Shown: positions 32,810 to 41,913, counted from the first letter of the stretch. The stretch: DNA of 64,000 nucleotides from Herbaspirillum rhizosphaerae (GCF_001189965.1 NZ_LFLU01000001.1:310001-374000), one strand, 5' to 3'. Translations and numbers: made by a program. The notes: generated from the sequence alone by a model not told the origin.

Positions 32810-33889
32810 ATGAAAAATTTCAGAAGCTTGCTAATTTTTATCCAATTGATTGCTGTTTTTTCATCCGCATCCGCGTTTGGGCTGAGACCGGAAAGCGAAA
32901 TAGACGGAAAAATCAAAGCCCTGGCGCCCCGTCCCGCCATGGCCCGCGTCTGGGACGAAGCTGCTTATGTCGCCATCAACCACTTTTCTCATCCTGTACA
33001 TGAGCGCATCACCAATCTGATCTGGGACTGCAAGTCGGAGGAAGAGTGCAATCAAACCGCTCCGGGAAAATCCTTTGCCCCGGGAGCTGTGATTGCGGGT
33101 GTGCGCTGGAATGACAATCCTCCATTTGAATTGACCTCGACGTCGATGAAGGAGTGTGCCGGACGCACCTTGTGGTTGCCGAACTATAGCAACTGCTGGC
33201 TAGCGCTGTTCAAAGACGGGGAGAAAAGAGCCCGACGCGGAGAGACGTTGGATCTGGCGTCAGGGACGATCATCATGCTGCGCTCCCATTTCGGCGATCT
33301 TCAATTCTTGCACGCCATGGCGGCCGGACAGCATGAGCGGGCAGAAGAAACGCAAAGCAAGATCCTGATGTGGGCTGAATTCACATGGAAAGTGGCGAAC
33401 AAGGAATTTACCCAGGGAACCTTGTTGTCCGAAATCAATATCCCGGGGATGACAAATTATTTTAAAAGCACTGAGACGGTGCAGACATTGTTCACCCGCG
33501 GCAATCCGACCCACCGTGAGGATATCGGCATATTGGCTTTGGGGGCGTTGTTGCATACCGTGGAAGATAGCTTTTCCCGATCGCATGTGGACAGGGATGC
33601 AGAGAACGGTCAGGACTGCGGTCCCGGCATGTCCAAACGTCCGGGGATGATCCGGCAATTTCTGAATTACGCCTTGCAGGACTCATCGGCGCATGCGGTG
33701 GAGGATGAGGAACACGCCTTTGACTTGCAGTTTGCAACGGTCAGACCCAATGCCGTTGATGTGGGTAAATCATTGAAGGCCTATTTTGATCGCGGCGCGG
33801 CATGGAACGAAGTCAAACCCTATATAGAATGTATTTTCGCTGTGATCGATAAGGATAAGGAAACAAGCGCAGGTAATTTTGGCAAATAA
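32810..33889 (+). CDS. Secreted protein resembling zinc phospholipase C / S1-P1 nuclease fold
   Basis: 359 residues with signal peptide about 1-22. A series of potential zinc ligands follows the order seen in phospholipase C/S1-P1 proteins: His64 in HPVHERITN, Asp102 in VRWNDNP, His160/Asp163 in RSHFGDLQFLH, then the pattern LGALLHTVEDSFSRSHVDRD (His249, Asp253, His259) and a later HAVEDEEHAFD. The HTVEDSFSxSH segment is the most telling. The substrate could be phospholipid or nucleic acid, or activity may be lost. Cysteines at about 74, 80, 116 and 129 suggest disulfides. Composition is lower in GC than the core genes. Identification rests on motif order only. Confidence 0.6.
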   Translation: MKNFRSLLIFIQLIAVFSSASAFGLRPESEIDGKIKALAPRPAMARVWDEAAYVAINHFSHPVHERITNLIWDCKSEEECNQTAPGKSFAPGAVIAGVRWNDNPPFELTSTSMKECAGRTLWLPNYSNCWLALFKDGEKRARRGETLDLASGTIIMLRSHFGDLQFLHAMAAGQHERAEETQSKILMWAEFTWKVANKEFTQGTLLSEINIPGMTNYFKSTETVQTLFTRGNPTHREDIGILALGALLHTVEDSFSRSHVDRDAENGQDCGPGMSKRPGMIRQFLNYALQDSSAHAVEDEEHAFDLQFATVRPNAVDVGKSLKAYFDRGAAWNEVKPYIECIFAVIDKDKETSAGNFGK

Positions 33890-33997
33890 GAGGGGATGTT
33901 CAAGGCGGGTTTGCGTTTATTGGTTGCGCCATGCGCTATATTGACGACCCATTGATAATTTGAGCGACGCCTTGGTGGCGTTGTTAATGCCAGGATC

Positions 33998-34678
33998 ATG
34001 TCCGTACAGGATTTTCCATTCTCAGCGCTGTTGAATTCCCGCAATTCCACGCGCGGCTTCCTCGATCGCCCGTTGCCGCCAGGCATGCTCGCCGAATTGC
34101 TGGCCTTGGCGCGCCGTGCCCCCAGCGGCGCCAACCTGCAACCCGGAGAATTCATTGCGCTGGAAGGCGCGGCGCGGGCGCGCTTGTCGACGGCGCTGGT
34201 CACGGCTTTTCGTGAGGGAAAACAGGAGCCTGAGGATTACAGCTACTTTCCGCAGCCGATGCCGCAGTCGCTGCGCCGGCGTCAGGTCGCGGCCGCCAAG
34301 GAGTTGTACGGCGCCTTGCAGACCGGGCGCGACGACCGCGCCGGGCGCGACCGGCAGTTCGAGCGAAATTTCAATTTCTTCGACGCGCCGGCGGCCTTGC
34401 TGGTGACCATCGATGCGCGCATGGGCAGCGGCTGTTACATGGATCTTGGCATGTGCCTGTACGGGCTGATGCTGGCGGCGGCTGCGCATGGCCTGGGCAG
34501 TTGCGCCATCGGTGCGCTGGCGTCGTATCCGGGGCTGATCCGGTCGACGCTCGGGCTGGGCAACGAACATCACATCGTCTGCGGGATCGCCTTGGGTTAT
34601 GCCGATCCTGATGCGCCGGAAAATGCCGTAAGGACAGAGCGCCTGAAGCCGGAACAGTTTTTCAGGACGCTGCGCTGA
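33998..34678 (+). CDS. Nitroreductase-family NAD(P)H:FMN oxidoreductase
   Basis: 226 residues. RNSTRGFLDRPLPPGMLAEL near 14-33 and ARRAPSGANLQPGEFIAL (about 37-54) are the FMN-phosphate and dimer motifs of the nitroreductase fold. GLMLAAAAHGLGSCAIGALA around 150-169 and GYADPDAPENAVRTERL near the C-terminus complete the pattern. The family reduces nitro compounds, quinones or enones using NAD(P)H. It stands alone between accessory genes on the same strand. A CGCC/GGCG hairpin lies about 20 bp upstream. Specific substrate unknown. Confidence 0.9.
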   Translation: MSVQDFPFSALLNSRNSTRGFLDRPLPPGMLAELLALARRAPSGANLQPGEFIALEGAARARLSTALVTAFREGKQEPEDYSYFPQPMPQSLRRRQVAAAKELYGALQTGRDDRAGRDRQFERNFNFFDAPAALLVTIDARMGSGCYMDLGMCLYGLMLAAAAHGLGSCAIGALASYPGLIRSTLGLGNEHHIVCGIALGYADPDAPENAVRTERLKPEQFFRTLR

Positions 34679-34878
34679 TATTGTCCCGGAAGCTGTTTTG
34701 CGATTTGGGATGACTGCAGTCTCGTAATTCGACGGTATGTCCCGGCTAAGAATGGAGTTTGCCGGTGAGCCGTAGGGCAATGCGGTGTGACGTGCTACAA
34801 GTGGCTATTCTCTTGGCAAGTCTCGTCTTCCTTTTTCATCTGACATCAACGCCAGCAGAATTCTAATAGGCGAATCAT

Positions 34879-36612
34879 ATGAAAAAAATTGGCGTAGGCA
34901 TGGCAATGTTGGCGGCGACGCTGTTAATGGGATGTGCCGGGCCGGGGAATCTATCGGAGAAAAACGAAGACAACGCGGACCCGCTGTACCGTTATCAATG
35001 GTATTTACAAAATCGCGGTCAAGCGGTGATCGCCGATACGCTGCCGAAAGCAGGCGTTGATCTGAACATCGGTAATCTGCACAAAAACCACATACGCGGT
35101 GCTGGCGTTGAGGTTGCGGTGATCGACAGCGGCTTGGACATCAAGCACGAGGATCTTGCCGCCAACGTGGTTTCAGGAGGATCGATGAATTTTGCCGATC
35201 ATTCCACTGATCCGACCAATCTTGATTTCAAAGGTGACCACGGCACATCAGTTGCCGGCATCATCGCCGCGGTGGGATGGAATGGTAAAGGCGGGCGTGG
35301 TATCGCGCCAGAAGCGAAGTTGAGAGGATTCAATTTTCTGTTGAACCAATCTGAACCAAATTTGTTGAATTCATGGGGTGAAGGTCCTTCTGCAAAGGCA
35401 GACGTGTTCAACAATAGCTGGGGCGTGCCAAGCAGAAGCTTTCCTGAGATTTCACCCGATCAAGCGGGTGCGCTTGAAGCATTGATGCGTAGTACACGCG
35501 CCGGCAAAGGCGGCATTTACATCAAAGCGGCAGGCAATAGTTTTGTTGATGTCGCTGCAAGTGATCCCGATGCGGCGACGGCCTGCAACGATGCCAAGGA
35601 ATTTATCTTGGGGTGTGTTCCTGCTAACAGCGATATGCGCAACTCTCTTGCGACGATCATCACGGTGGCAGCCGTCAATGCGCAAGGCGTTCGATCAAGT
35701 TATTCCTCCGCCGGCTCCTCGATGTGGGTGTCCGGTTTCGGTGGTGAATACGGCGGGCAAAAACGGGATGTTCCCGCCTCTATCCTGGCTATCGCACCCG
35801 CCAGTTATGTTGATCCCGCCATGTTGACCACGGACCAAAGCGGATGCGATCAGGGATATAACCGCAATCGTTTGTCGAATCGTGTGAACGCGCTTAATAC
35901 CAATGCGTCAACGATTGATAGCAGCTGCAATTACACCGCCGAATTTAGCGGAACATCATCTGCAGCACCGACGGTCGCAGGTGTTGTCGCGTTGATGTTG
36001 CAAGTCAATCCCAGTCTATCTGCGCGCGATGTGAAATATATCCTGGCGACGACGGCTAAGAAAAATGACGTCGCTCAACCCATGGTTACCTTCCGAGGCT
36101 TGATACTTGATCCAGGTTGGACGACCAACGCAGCAGGTCATCCGTTCAGCAACTGGTATGGCTATGGCTTGGTCGATGCAACACGAGCAGTCAATGCTGC
36201 CAAGACTTTCGTCGGCCTGCCGCCTTTGCGAGAAAGCGAATGGCAAGTATCTACTGATTTGACCATCGCCATCCCGTATCTCAATGAAACGCAGGGCACT
36301 GTCAGCATGGCGGTTATTCAGAACTTGAAAATAGAAACAGTGCAGTTCGGTTTCTATACCTCGCATAAAAATCCAACGAATTTACGCGTGACATTAACAT
36401 CACCGAGTGGCACCAAGAGCTACTTGCAGACTCCATTTTCAGCACTAGTCCCTGTTTCCGGCGGTTGGGCTATCAACTTTGCTGCGAGCAACGCTTTCCT
36501 GGATGAAAGCGCAGTCGGTACATGGACATTGCAAATCGTGGATGTTAAAAATCCCAACGACGCCAAAGGCACCATACTGGATTCATGGGGCCTACGTTTT
36601 TTTGGACATTAA
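34879..36612 (+). CDS. Kexin-like S8 serine protease lacking a propeptide, probable lipoprotein
   Basis: 577 residues. An N-terminal signal with lipobox LLMGC (Cys19) is followed almost at once by the catalytic domain start DPLYRYQWYLQNRG (34-47); no I9 propeptide is present. The catalytic triad is Asp83 (AVIDSGLDIKHEDL), His121 (GDHGTSVAGI) and Ser360 (FSGTSSAAPTVAGV), with oxyanion Asn220 (KAAGNS). Cysteines at 236, 246, 323 and 350 may form disulfides. Residues ~440-577 form a P/homoB domain as in kexin and furin (ends GTILDSWGLRFFGH). Cargo and location: envelope-anchored or secreted. The next gene, 21 bp downstream, likely supplies folding help. Confidence 0.9.
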   Translation: MKKIGVGMAMLAATLLMGCAGPGNLSEKNEDNADPLYRYQWYLQNRGQAVIADTLPKAGVDLNIGNLHKNHIRGAGVEVAVIDSGLDIKHEDLAANVVSGGSMNFADHSTDPTNLDFKGDHGTSVAGIIAAVGWNGKGGRGIAPEAKLRGFNFLLNQSEPNLLNSWGEGPSAKADVFNNSWGVPSRSFPEISPDQAGALEALMRSTRAGKGGIYIKAAGNSFVDVAASDPDAATACNDAKEFILGCVPANSDMRNSLATIITVAAVNAQGVRSSYSSAGSSMWVSGFGGEYGGQKRDVPASILAIAPASYVDPAMLTTDQSGCDQGYNRNRLSNRVNALNTNASTIDSSCNYTAEFSGTSSAAPTVAGVVALMLQVNPSLSARDVKYILATTAKKNDVAQPMVTFRGLILDPGWTTNAAGHPFSNWYGYGLVDATRAVNAAKTFVGLPPLRESEWQVSTDLTIAIPYLNETQGTVSMAVIQNLKIETVQFGFYTSHKNPTNLRVTLTSPSGTKSYLQTPFSALVPVSGGWAINFAASNAFLDESAVGTWTLQIVDVKNPNDAKGTILDSWGLRFFGH

Positions 36613-36633
36613 CAGATAAAAAAGGACAGGAAT

Positions 36634-37239
36634 ATGAACACCAAATTTTTATTGGTTGCACTGTATGCAGGTTTGCTGTCGTATACATCGCAAGCCGCGT
36701 ATGCCGATGAAAATGGGCGTGCCCAATTGCAAAAAGCGGCAACCGGCCAAGAGTTTGTGATCGCGAAAACGACGTTTCGCCTCGTTCCCGACGCCGTCGT
36801 CAATCATATAGAGAAACCCGAGACTGACAATCCGGCAATGGATGCAACTGCGCGTATCGCCATTGTTGGCGAACTGGCCCGTGTCGGGCTTTACAGCATC
36901 AGTCTTGGCAGCGGTGAAAGAAACCGCGCAGCCGGCAAGCAATCCACATCTGCTGCCGCGGGCGATGCACCTTATGGCGTTGCGATGAACCAGCGTTCCG
37001 GCGCGCCCGTTCTGGTGACGCGACGGTTGAAAGTGTATTGCAACGAGATGAGGCAAGCCAATGCGCTTGCCGATATCTCCGGTGGGAAAATGGTCATGGT
37101 ATCGGCCGTTGCACAACTGATTTTTCTTGAGTACGCCACACCGGCGGCTGCATTGGCGGCGATACCGCTATTGAAAAAGCAAGCTTGTGTTAAAACGGTT
37201 GAGCCAGAGATTGTCGAAAATTTTGCCGAACCCAATTAG
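36634..37239 (+). CDS. Secreted partner of the protease, candidate external chaperone/inhibitor
   Basis: 201 residues with a signal peptide of about 24 residues (ending AYADEN). I do not recognise a strong family by motif. The C-terminal half runs through a beta strand (KMVMVSAVAQLIFLEYA), an alanine-rich helix (TPAAALAAIPLLKKQ) and a strand with tail VKTVEPEIVENF. This resembles the end of subtilase I9 propeptides, where a NVxYVEPD-type tail enters the protease active site. With the neighbouring protease lacking any propeptide, the best inference is a trans-acting propeptide, as ORF2 serves the kexin-like protease ASP of Aeromonas sobria. SD AAGGACAGG precedes it, and it is co-transcribed with the protease. 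Confidence 0.7.
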   Translation: MNTKFLLVALYAGLLSYTSQAAYADENGRAQLQKAATGQEFVIAKTTFRLVPDAVVNHIEKPETDNPAMDATARIAIVGELARVGLYSISLGSGERNRAAGKQSTSAAAGDAPYGVAMNQRSGAPVLVTRRLKVYCNEMRQANALADISGGKMVMVSAVAQLIFLEYATPAAALAAIPLLKKQACVKTVEPEIVENFAEPN

Positions 37240-37273
37240 ACCCGGGCGTTGTAACAGCGATCAGATTCTGCAT

Positions 37274-38458
37274 TCAGTAACGCTCGACAATCGCTGCTGC
37301 CCCGAGACCGCCGGCCGCGGCGATAGTCGTCAGACCCAATGCGCCGTCGGGCGCGGCATGCTGCATATCGGCCAGCAATCTCACCAGACTGATCGCACCT
37401 GAGGCACCGATAGGATGACCGCGTACCAGTCCGCCGCCGTGGCGGTTGAGCAGCGCCGGCGACAGCTTCAGATGGTCGCAGAAGGCGATGGCCTGCGCGG
37501 CGAAGGCGTCGTGCAATTCCACTCCCCACATGTCCCCGATCTTGTTCTTGGTACGCGCCAGCGCAGCCTGTGCGGCATCGATGGCGGCCAGCATTGGCGT
37601 TTCGGGCAGGGCGCCGACGCTGACGCCGGCACGCCATGCAAATTGCGGACGCAGGTTCAGGCGGCGTGCTGCATCGCGTGTGGCGATCACGACAAACGCG
37701 GCGCCGTCGGCGCTCGGCGAAATGGCGAGGCGGCTGACGGCGTGGGCTTGCCGGGTTGCTGCATCGATGCGGTCATCGTCTGAGACGGCGGCGACCGGCA
37801 TGCGCACGAGATGGCGCTGATCGAGTGCTCGCGGATAGCTGTCATGCACGGCGTTGCCGATAGCGATGATTTCGTGTTGCAAGTGGAGGCGCGCAGCGAC
37901 GGCGCGCGCATGGCTTTGCACGGCCCAGTTGTCCTGCCGCTCGCGCGTGATGCCGGCGGCAAGCGCATGGCGTGCAGCGGCCGGCAGCATGCCGGGGTCG
38001 CGTGCCGGATCCGGTGCGAAGGCGGGGCTGTCGTATTCAATCGCCGGTTCACCTGGATGGCGCGGGCGATGCCGGCGTATCGGCGCGCGGCTCCAGGCTT
38101 CGAGCCCGCCGGCGATGACCACGTCGGCATTGCCTGCTGCGAGCAAACCCTTGGCCAGGGAAACGGCATCGAGGCCGGCGCAGCATTGGCTGTCGACCGA
38201 CAGCGCGGGGATGCGGTCCGGGAATCCCGCCGCCAGCGCCAGCATGCGCGCAGGATTGCCGCCCGCGCCCATGGCGTTGCCGGCAATCACGGCGTCGATG
38301 GCGGCGAGCGGAATGCCGAAGCGTTGCAGCATGCCCAGCAAAACCGGCGCACCGATTTCATGCGGCTGCAATGACGACAGCGCGCCGCCGATGGGCGTTA
38401 CCGCGCTGCGGCCCCAGCCGAGGATGACGGCGTCGTTCATTGCGTTCATGGCGCTCAT
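37274..38458 (-). CDS. Thiolase-family acyltransferase, YhfS-like, in the biotin locus
   Basis: 394 residues from the ATG at 38458, which overlaps the stop of the upstream ligase gene by 4 bp (ATGA). SVDSQCCAGLDAV places the nucleophile at Cys92. ELHDAFAAQ and GGGLVRGHPIGASGAISL (His near 345) complete the thiolase core. The usual C-terminal CxGG catalytic cysteine motif is replaced by IAAAGGLG, so the second active-site cysteine is missing. Bacillus YhfS, as I recall it, has the same lack. The order bioY-ligase-thiolase matches the BirA-regulated yhfUTS arrangement, suggesting a role in making or recycling an acyl precursor of biotin, although the reaction is unproven. Confidence 0.83.
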   Translation of the reverse strand: MSAMNAMNDAVILGWGRSAVTPIGGALSSLQPHEIGAPVLLGMLQRFGIPLAAIDAVIAGNAMGAGGNPARMLALAAGFPDRIPALSVDSQCCAGLDAVSLAKGLLAAGNADVVIAGGLEAWSRAPIRRHRPRHPGEPAIEYDSPAFAPDPARDPGMLPAAARHALAAGITRERQDNWAVQSHARAVAARLHLQHEIIAIGNAVHDSYPRALDQRHLVRMPVAAVSDDDRIDAATRQAHAVSRLAISPSADGAAFVVIATRDAARRLNLRPQFAWRAGVSVGALPETPMLAAIDAAQAALARTKNKIGDMWGVELHDAFAAQAIAFCDHLKLSPALLNRHGGGLVRGHPIGASGAISLVRLLADMQHAAPDGALGLTTIAAAGGLGAAAIVERY

Positions 38459-39921
38459 AAAGGGCGCAGCGATGATGGGGAATCCGGCGCGGTCAGACGC
38501 AGCGCCAGCTGTTTGTGATCGCTCTTGCCGCTGGGCGTGAGCGGCCAGTCGTCGCAGAGGTAGAAGCGGCGTGGAATCTTGTAAGCCTCCAGCCGTTCGC
38601 GGCACCAGGCGTTGAGTGCATCGGCGCTCACAGCCTGATTGATTTTCAGCAGCGCCGCTACCTGCACGCCACGCACGGCGTCGGGCAGGCCTTGTACCGA
38701 CGCGGCATCGACCGCCGGGTGCGCCGCGAGCACGCCTTCCACTTCTTCCGGAAACAGGTTCTTGCCTTGCGCCAGCAGCATGCGCTGTTGCCGCCCGAGC
38801 AGATGCAGCCGCCCCTGTTCGTCGAGATGGCCGACGTCGCGCACCGATAGCCAGTCGCCGTCGCGCAGCAGGGCGGGCTGATCGGATTGCTCGCTGTTTT
38901 GTGCGCTGAGCGTGACGTAGTCCTTGAAGACCATCGGACTGCGCACGTAAATCAGTCCAGGCGTGTTCGGTTCCGCAGCATCGATGCGCACGTCGACGTT
39001 GCTGAAGGGCTTGCCGACGACGTGATCGGGCAGGGCGCTGTCGCTGTCGGTCCAGGCGATGAAGCTGGTTTCCGACGCGCCATAGAATTCAATGATGCGC
39101 GCACGCGGGAACAATGCCTGCAGCTCCGGCGTGCGGGCGCGGGTCCATGGCGCGCCGCCGATCATCAGCAACTGCACGTCCGGCATCGGCGGCAGGGCGC
39201 GGCGTTGCGCCAGGTCCAGCATCAGGATCAACTGGCTCGGCACCGCCACCATGGCGCCCGCGCCTTCGTCGCCCTTGCGCGCCAGGGTATCGAGCGCCGC
39301 CGTCGGCGAAAAGCGCGACTGCAAACGGATGCCCGCGCCGCTCCACAATCCCAGCAAGGCACCGAACAGGAAGGTCGAATGCGACAGGCGTCCCGGCACC
39401 AGCATGGTTGTACCGGCGCCAGCGCCGAAGGATTCCAGGCTGATGTCGAAGCTGCTGGTCCACGAGCCGTGATTGCGGCGAAAGCCCTTGGGCAGGCCGC
39501 TGCTGCCGGATGTAAAGCCGATATAGAAAGGTGTGGACGCGGTGGCGACATCAGGTGCTGCTTCCGCGCCGACGCCGGCGGCAACGCGCGCGAAGATTTG
39601 TTCGCGCACGGACGGCGGCCAGTCGGGATCGCTGACGGCGGCAGTGCGGTTGGCGCAAATGATGGAGAGGAAACTCAGCAGCAGGGGCACTGCGTTGTCC
39701 GCTTCAGCAGCATCGTCGACCCAGCAGACCGCTGCCGGGTGAGACTGCTTCAATATCGCTGCGCGAGCGGTGACTCGCTGGAAAAGTTCTGCAAAGTCGA
39801 GGCGGGTCACGCCATCGTCAATGGCGATGGCGTGCGGCGTCGTTGCCGCCCAATGCGCCAGCGGCGCGTGGACGGTGTCGAAGGTCGGATTCAATCCGAT
39901 CAATCGCGATCCAGGCGCCAT
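38455..39921 (-). CDS. AMP-dependent acyl-CoA ligase, YhfT-like, in the biotin locus
   Basis: 488 residues from the ATG at 39921, overlapping the bioY stop by 22 bp; a TTG whose last bases overlap that stop is an alternative. The adenylate-forming signature is FYIGFTSGSSGLPKGFRRN (about 150-168). EFYGASETSF, the GDW...DVGHLDEQGRLHLLGR hinge region and the C-terminal lysine in TPSGKSDHKQ (near 470) complete the pattern. It activates a carboxylic acid to its CoA thioester through an acyl-adenylate. Between bioY and a thiolase it is the likely counterpart of Bacillus YhfT, possibly acting on a pimelate-like or other biotin precursor acid. Substrate unknown. Confidence 0.87.
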   Translation of the reverse strand: MAPGSRLIGLNPTFDTVHAPLAHWAATTPHAIAIDDGVTRLDFAELFQRVTARAAILKQSHPAAVCWVDDAAEADNAVPLLLSFLSIICANRTAAVSDPDWPPSVREQIFARVAAGVGAEAAPDVATASTPFYIGFTSGSSGLPKGFRRNHGSWTSSFDISLESFGAGAGTTMLVPGRLSHSTFLFGALLGLWSGAGIRLQSRFSPTAALDTLARKGDEGAGAMVAVPSQLILMLDLAQRRALPPMPDVQLLMIGGAPWTRARTPELQALFPRARIIEFYGASETSFIAWTDSDSALPDHVVGKPFSNVDVRIDAAEPNTPGLIYVRSPMVFKDYVTLSAQNSEQSDQPALLRDGDWLSVRDVGHLDEQGRLHLLGRQQRMLLAQGKNLFPEEVEGVLAAHPAVDAASVQGLPDAVRGVQVAALLKINQAVSADALNAWCRERLEAYKIPRRFYLCDDWPLTPSGKSDHKQLALRLTAPDSPSSLRPL

Positions 39922-40505
39922 GCCGGCATGCCGCGCACCACGCTTTGTACGAGGATGGCGCAGATCACGCACTTGACCAGATCGCCGGGGATGAAGGCCA
40001 GCACCGCGACGGAGGCTTGCACTAGCGTCAGGTGCGCGGCCAGCATCAGCCCGACGATGCCGAACAGGTACATCGCCAGGATGCCGCCGATCACCGACGA
40101 CAGGAAGGCGGCGATCAGCAGGCCCTTGCCCTTGGCGTCCGGCATGCGGCGCATGAACATGCGCATGCACAGACCGCATACCACGGCGCCGACCCACCAG
40201 CCCAGCAGGAAACCGGCCGACGGCGCAACGAACACGCCCAGGCCGCCGCGGCCGCCCGACAGCAAGGGCAGGCCCAGCGCTACCGCAACCAGAAACAGGC
40301 CGATCGTGTAGAACGCGCGCTTCGGTCCCAGCAGGCAGCCGACCAGCATGATGCCCAGCGATTGCAGCGTGATCGGCACGCCGAACGGCAGGTCGATTTT
40401 TGGAATCAGGCCGAATACCGCGATCACGGCGGCGAACAGGGCGATGTAGGAAAGCGAACGGGTAGAAGTCATGGCGCCGGTTGTTGTCATGGAAGGATCA
40501 CTCAT
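39900..40505 (-). CDS. bioY: Biotin ECF transporter S component (BioY)
   Basis: 201 residues from the ATG at 40505, with a TTG one codon upstream. Six hydrophobic helices. Family hallmarks are IPKIDLPFGVPITLQSLGIMLVG (in parts: PFGVPITLQSLG), LLGPKRAFYTIGLFLVAVALGLP (LLGPKRAF), and GRGGLGVFVAPSAGFLLGW near 86-104. The last is the biotin-binding loop region. BioY is the substrate-binding membrane protein of the biotin uptake complex and can use the dedicated BioMN energising module encoded directly upstream. The downstream ligase gene overlaps its 3' end. Confidence 0.93.
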   Translation of the reverse strand: MSDPSMTTTGAMTSTRSLSYIALFAAVIAVFGLIPKIDLPFGVPITLQSLGIMLVGCLLGPKRAFYTIGLFLVAVALGLPLLSGGRGGLGVFVAPSAGFLLGWWVGAVVCGLCMRMFMRRMPDAKGKGLLIAAFLSSVIGGILAMYLFGIVGLMLAAHLTLVQASVAVLAFIPGDLVKCVICAILVQSVVRGMPAWRLDRD

Positions 40506-40535
40506 CAAAAGAAAATCGGTTATAGGGATGACCGC

Positions 40536-41129
40536 TCAGCCGCCCAGACGGGCAGCCAGCGCATCGGCCACGCGTTCGGCAGTCTGCAGCGCGCGGATCG
40601 CCAGCGGCGCCAGCAGGCGCAGGCCGCCGCCGCGGCCGGTGCGGGCGCGATGGGCGTCGTCGAGGCGCTGCCATTGTGCATAAAAATTTTCAGCGAAGCG
40701 CAGCGTCAGGCCGATGCCCAGCGCGATGCGTTGCACCGGCACGCCGAAGCGGCGCAACGGCGATAGTATCGTTTCCAGCACCGTCAGCAGATCGTCGAAG
40801 CGGGTGGTGATGGTCAGCATCAGCGCCAGCATCGACGCCGCCATGATGCGCAAGGCGCTGATCACGCCGACCGCGGGATCGCCGGCCAGCCAGTGGAACC
40901 CGGCAATCAGCGTGCAGGCGATCAGCAGGCCGCGCAGCATGCGCCATTGGCGCCAGCCGGCCGGACCGAGCGAAAGAAACAGCGCCAGCACGCTTGCCGC
41001 TGCGACGGCAAGCGGGCCGAGCGCGCCGGTCAGCATCAGCACCGTACCGCCGGCGGATAGCGCCGCCAGCTTGATCCAGGCCGGCACGGCATGCAGCCAG
41101 GTGCGGCGTGTGGAGTAGAGGCTACGCAT
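40536..41129 (-). CDS. bioN: Energy-coupling factor T component (BioN)
   Basis: 197 residues, about five hydrophobic helices. DAHRARTGRGGGLRLLAPLA (about 156-175) holds the conserved Ala-Arg-x coupling motif of EcfT proteins, and the C-terminal ERVADALAARLGG is the second. These short helices contact the ATPase. The gene overlaps bioM by 8 bp upstream and is 30 bp before bioY. The short size matches dedicated BioN proteins rather than shared EcfT. Confidence 0.9.
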   Translation of the reverse strand: MRSLYSTRRTWLHAVPAWIKLAALSAGGTVLMLTGALGPLAVAAASVLALFLSLGPAGWRQWRMLRGLLIACTLIAGFHWLAGDPAVGVISALRIMAASMLALMLTITTRFDDLLTVLETILSPLRRFGVPVQRIALGIGLTLRFAENFYAQWQRLDDAHRARTGRGGGLRLLAPLAIRALQTAERVADALAARLGG

Positions 41130-41913
41130 CGGCGGCGCAGGCCTGCTTCAGCGGCGCATCGTGGTTGACTGCGGCATCGCCGCCGCAGCGCTCGCGCACA
41201 TCCTGCGCATAGGCCGCGCAGACTTCGCGTCCCGGACCGTCGCCGCGCAAGACGCCATCGGCCAGCCACAGTACGCGCTCAAAATCCTGCACGTGTTCCA
41301 GCAGATGCGTGGAGAGAATGATTTGCTGGTCGGTGGCGCGAATCTGCGCCGACAGGCGCAGCTGGCTCGGCATGTCGAGGCTGGAGTAGGGTTCGTCCAG
41401 CAGCAGCGTCGCCGGATGCGTGATTTGCAGCGCCATCAGGCAGACCTGCTGGCGCTGGCCCTGGCTCAGTTCGCCGATGGCGCGCGGCGCCCAGTCGGCA
41501 CGATCGCGTTCGATGAGGAAGGCAAGCGCCTGCTCGCGCGCCTGCTTCTTGTCTGCTCCGGCGGCGGTCAGGCTGAACGCCAGTTCTTCGGCGACCGTCG
41601 GGAAGATGATCTGGTCATCCGGATTCTGGAACATCAAACCGACCTGGCACGGCAGCGCGCGGCGGTCGGCGGCGTTGGCAGTGTCGCATCCGTGCACGGT
41701 CACGCGGCCGGCTTGCGGCTGATCCAGCCCGCAGATGAGGCGGAACAGGCTGCTCTTGCCCGCGCCGTTGTCGCCGATCAGGCCGATGCGCGACTCGCTG
41801 AGGTTCACGCTTAGTTTTTCAAACACGAAACGATCGCTGCGTTTGAGCGTGACATCGCGCAACACGATGCCGGACGCTGTCGGATCTCTGGAGTGTATTG
41901 TTTTCAGATTCAT
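41122..41913 (-). CDS. bioM: Energy-coupling factor ATPase (BioM)
   Basis: 263 residues from the ATG at 41913 (MNLKTIHSR); an ATG at 41931 is an alternative. Walker A is GDNGAGKSSLFRL (about 50-62). QVGLMFQNPDDQIIFPTVAEEL is the Q-loop segment typical of ECF ATPases. The signature ELSQGQRQQVCLM, Walker B TLLLDEPYSSLD and the H-loop ILSTHLLEH follow. It forms the ATPase of a biotin transporter with BioN and BioY. A sigma-70-like promoter with a perfect TATAAT sits just upstream, so bioM is the first gene of bioMNY plus the ligase and thiolase. Confidence 0.93.
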   Translation of the reverse strand: MNLKTIHSRDPTASGIVLRDVTLKRSDRFVFEKLSVNLSESRIGLIGDNGAGKSSLFRLICGLDQPQAGRVTVHGCDTANAADRRALPCQVGLMFQNPDDQIIFPTVAEELAFSLTAAGADKKQAREQALAFLIERDRADWAPRAIGELSQGQRQQVCLMALQITHPATLLLDEPYSSLDMPSQLRLSAQIRATDQQIILSTHLLEHVQDFERVLWLADGVLRGDGPGREVCAAYAQDVRERCGGDAAVNHDAPLKQACAADA

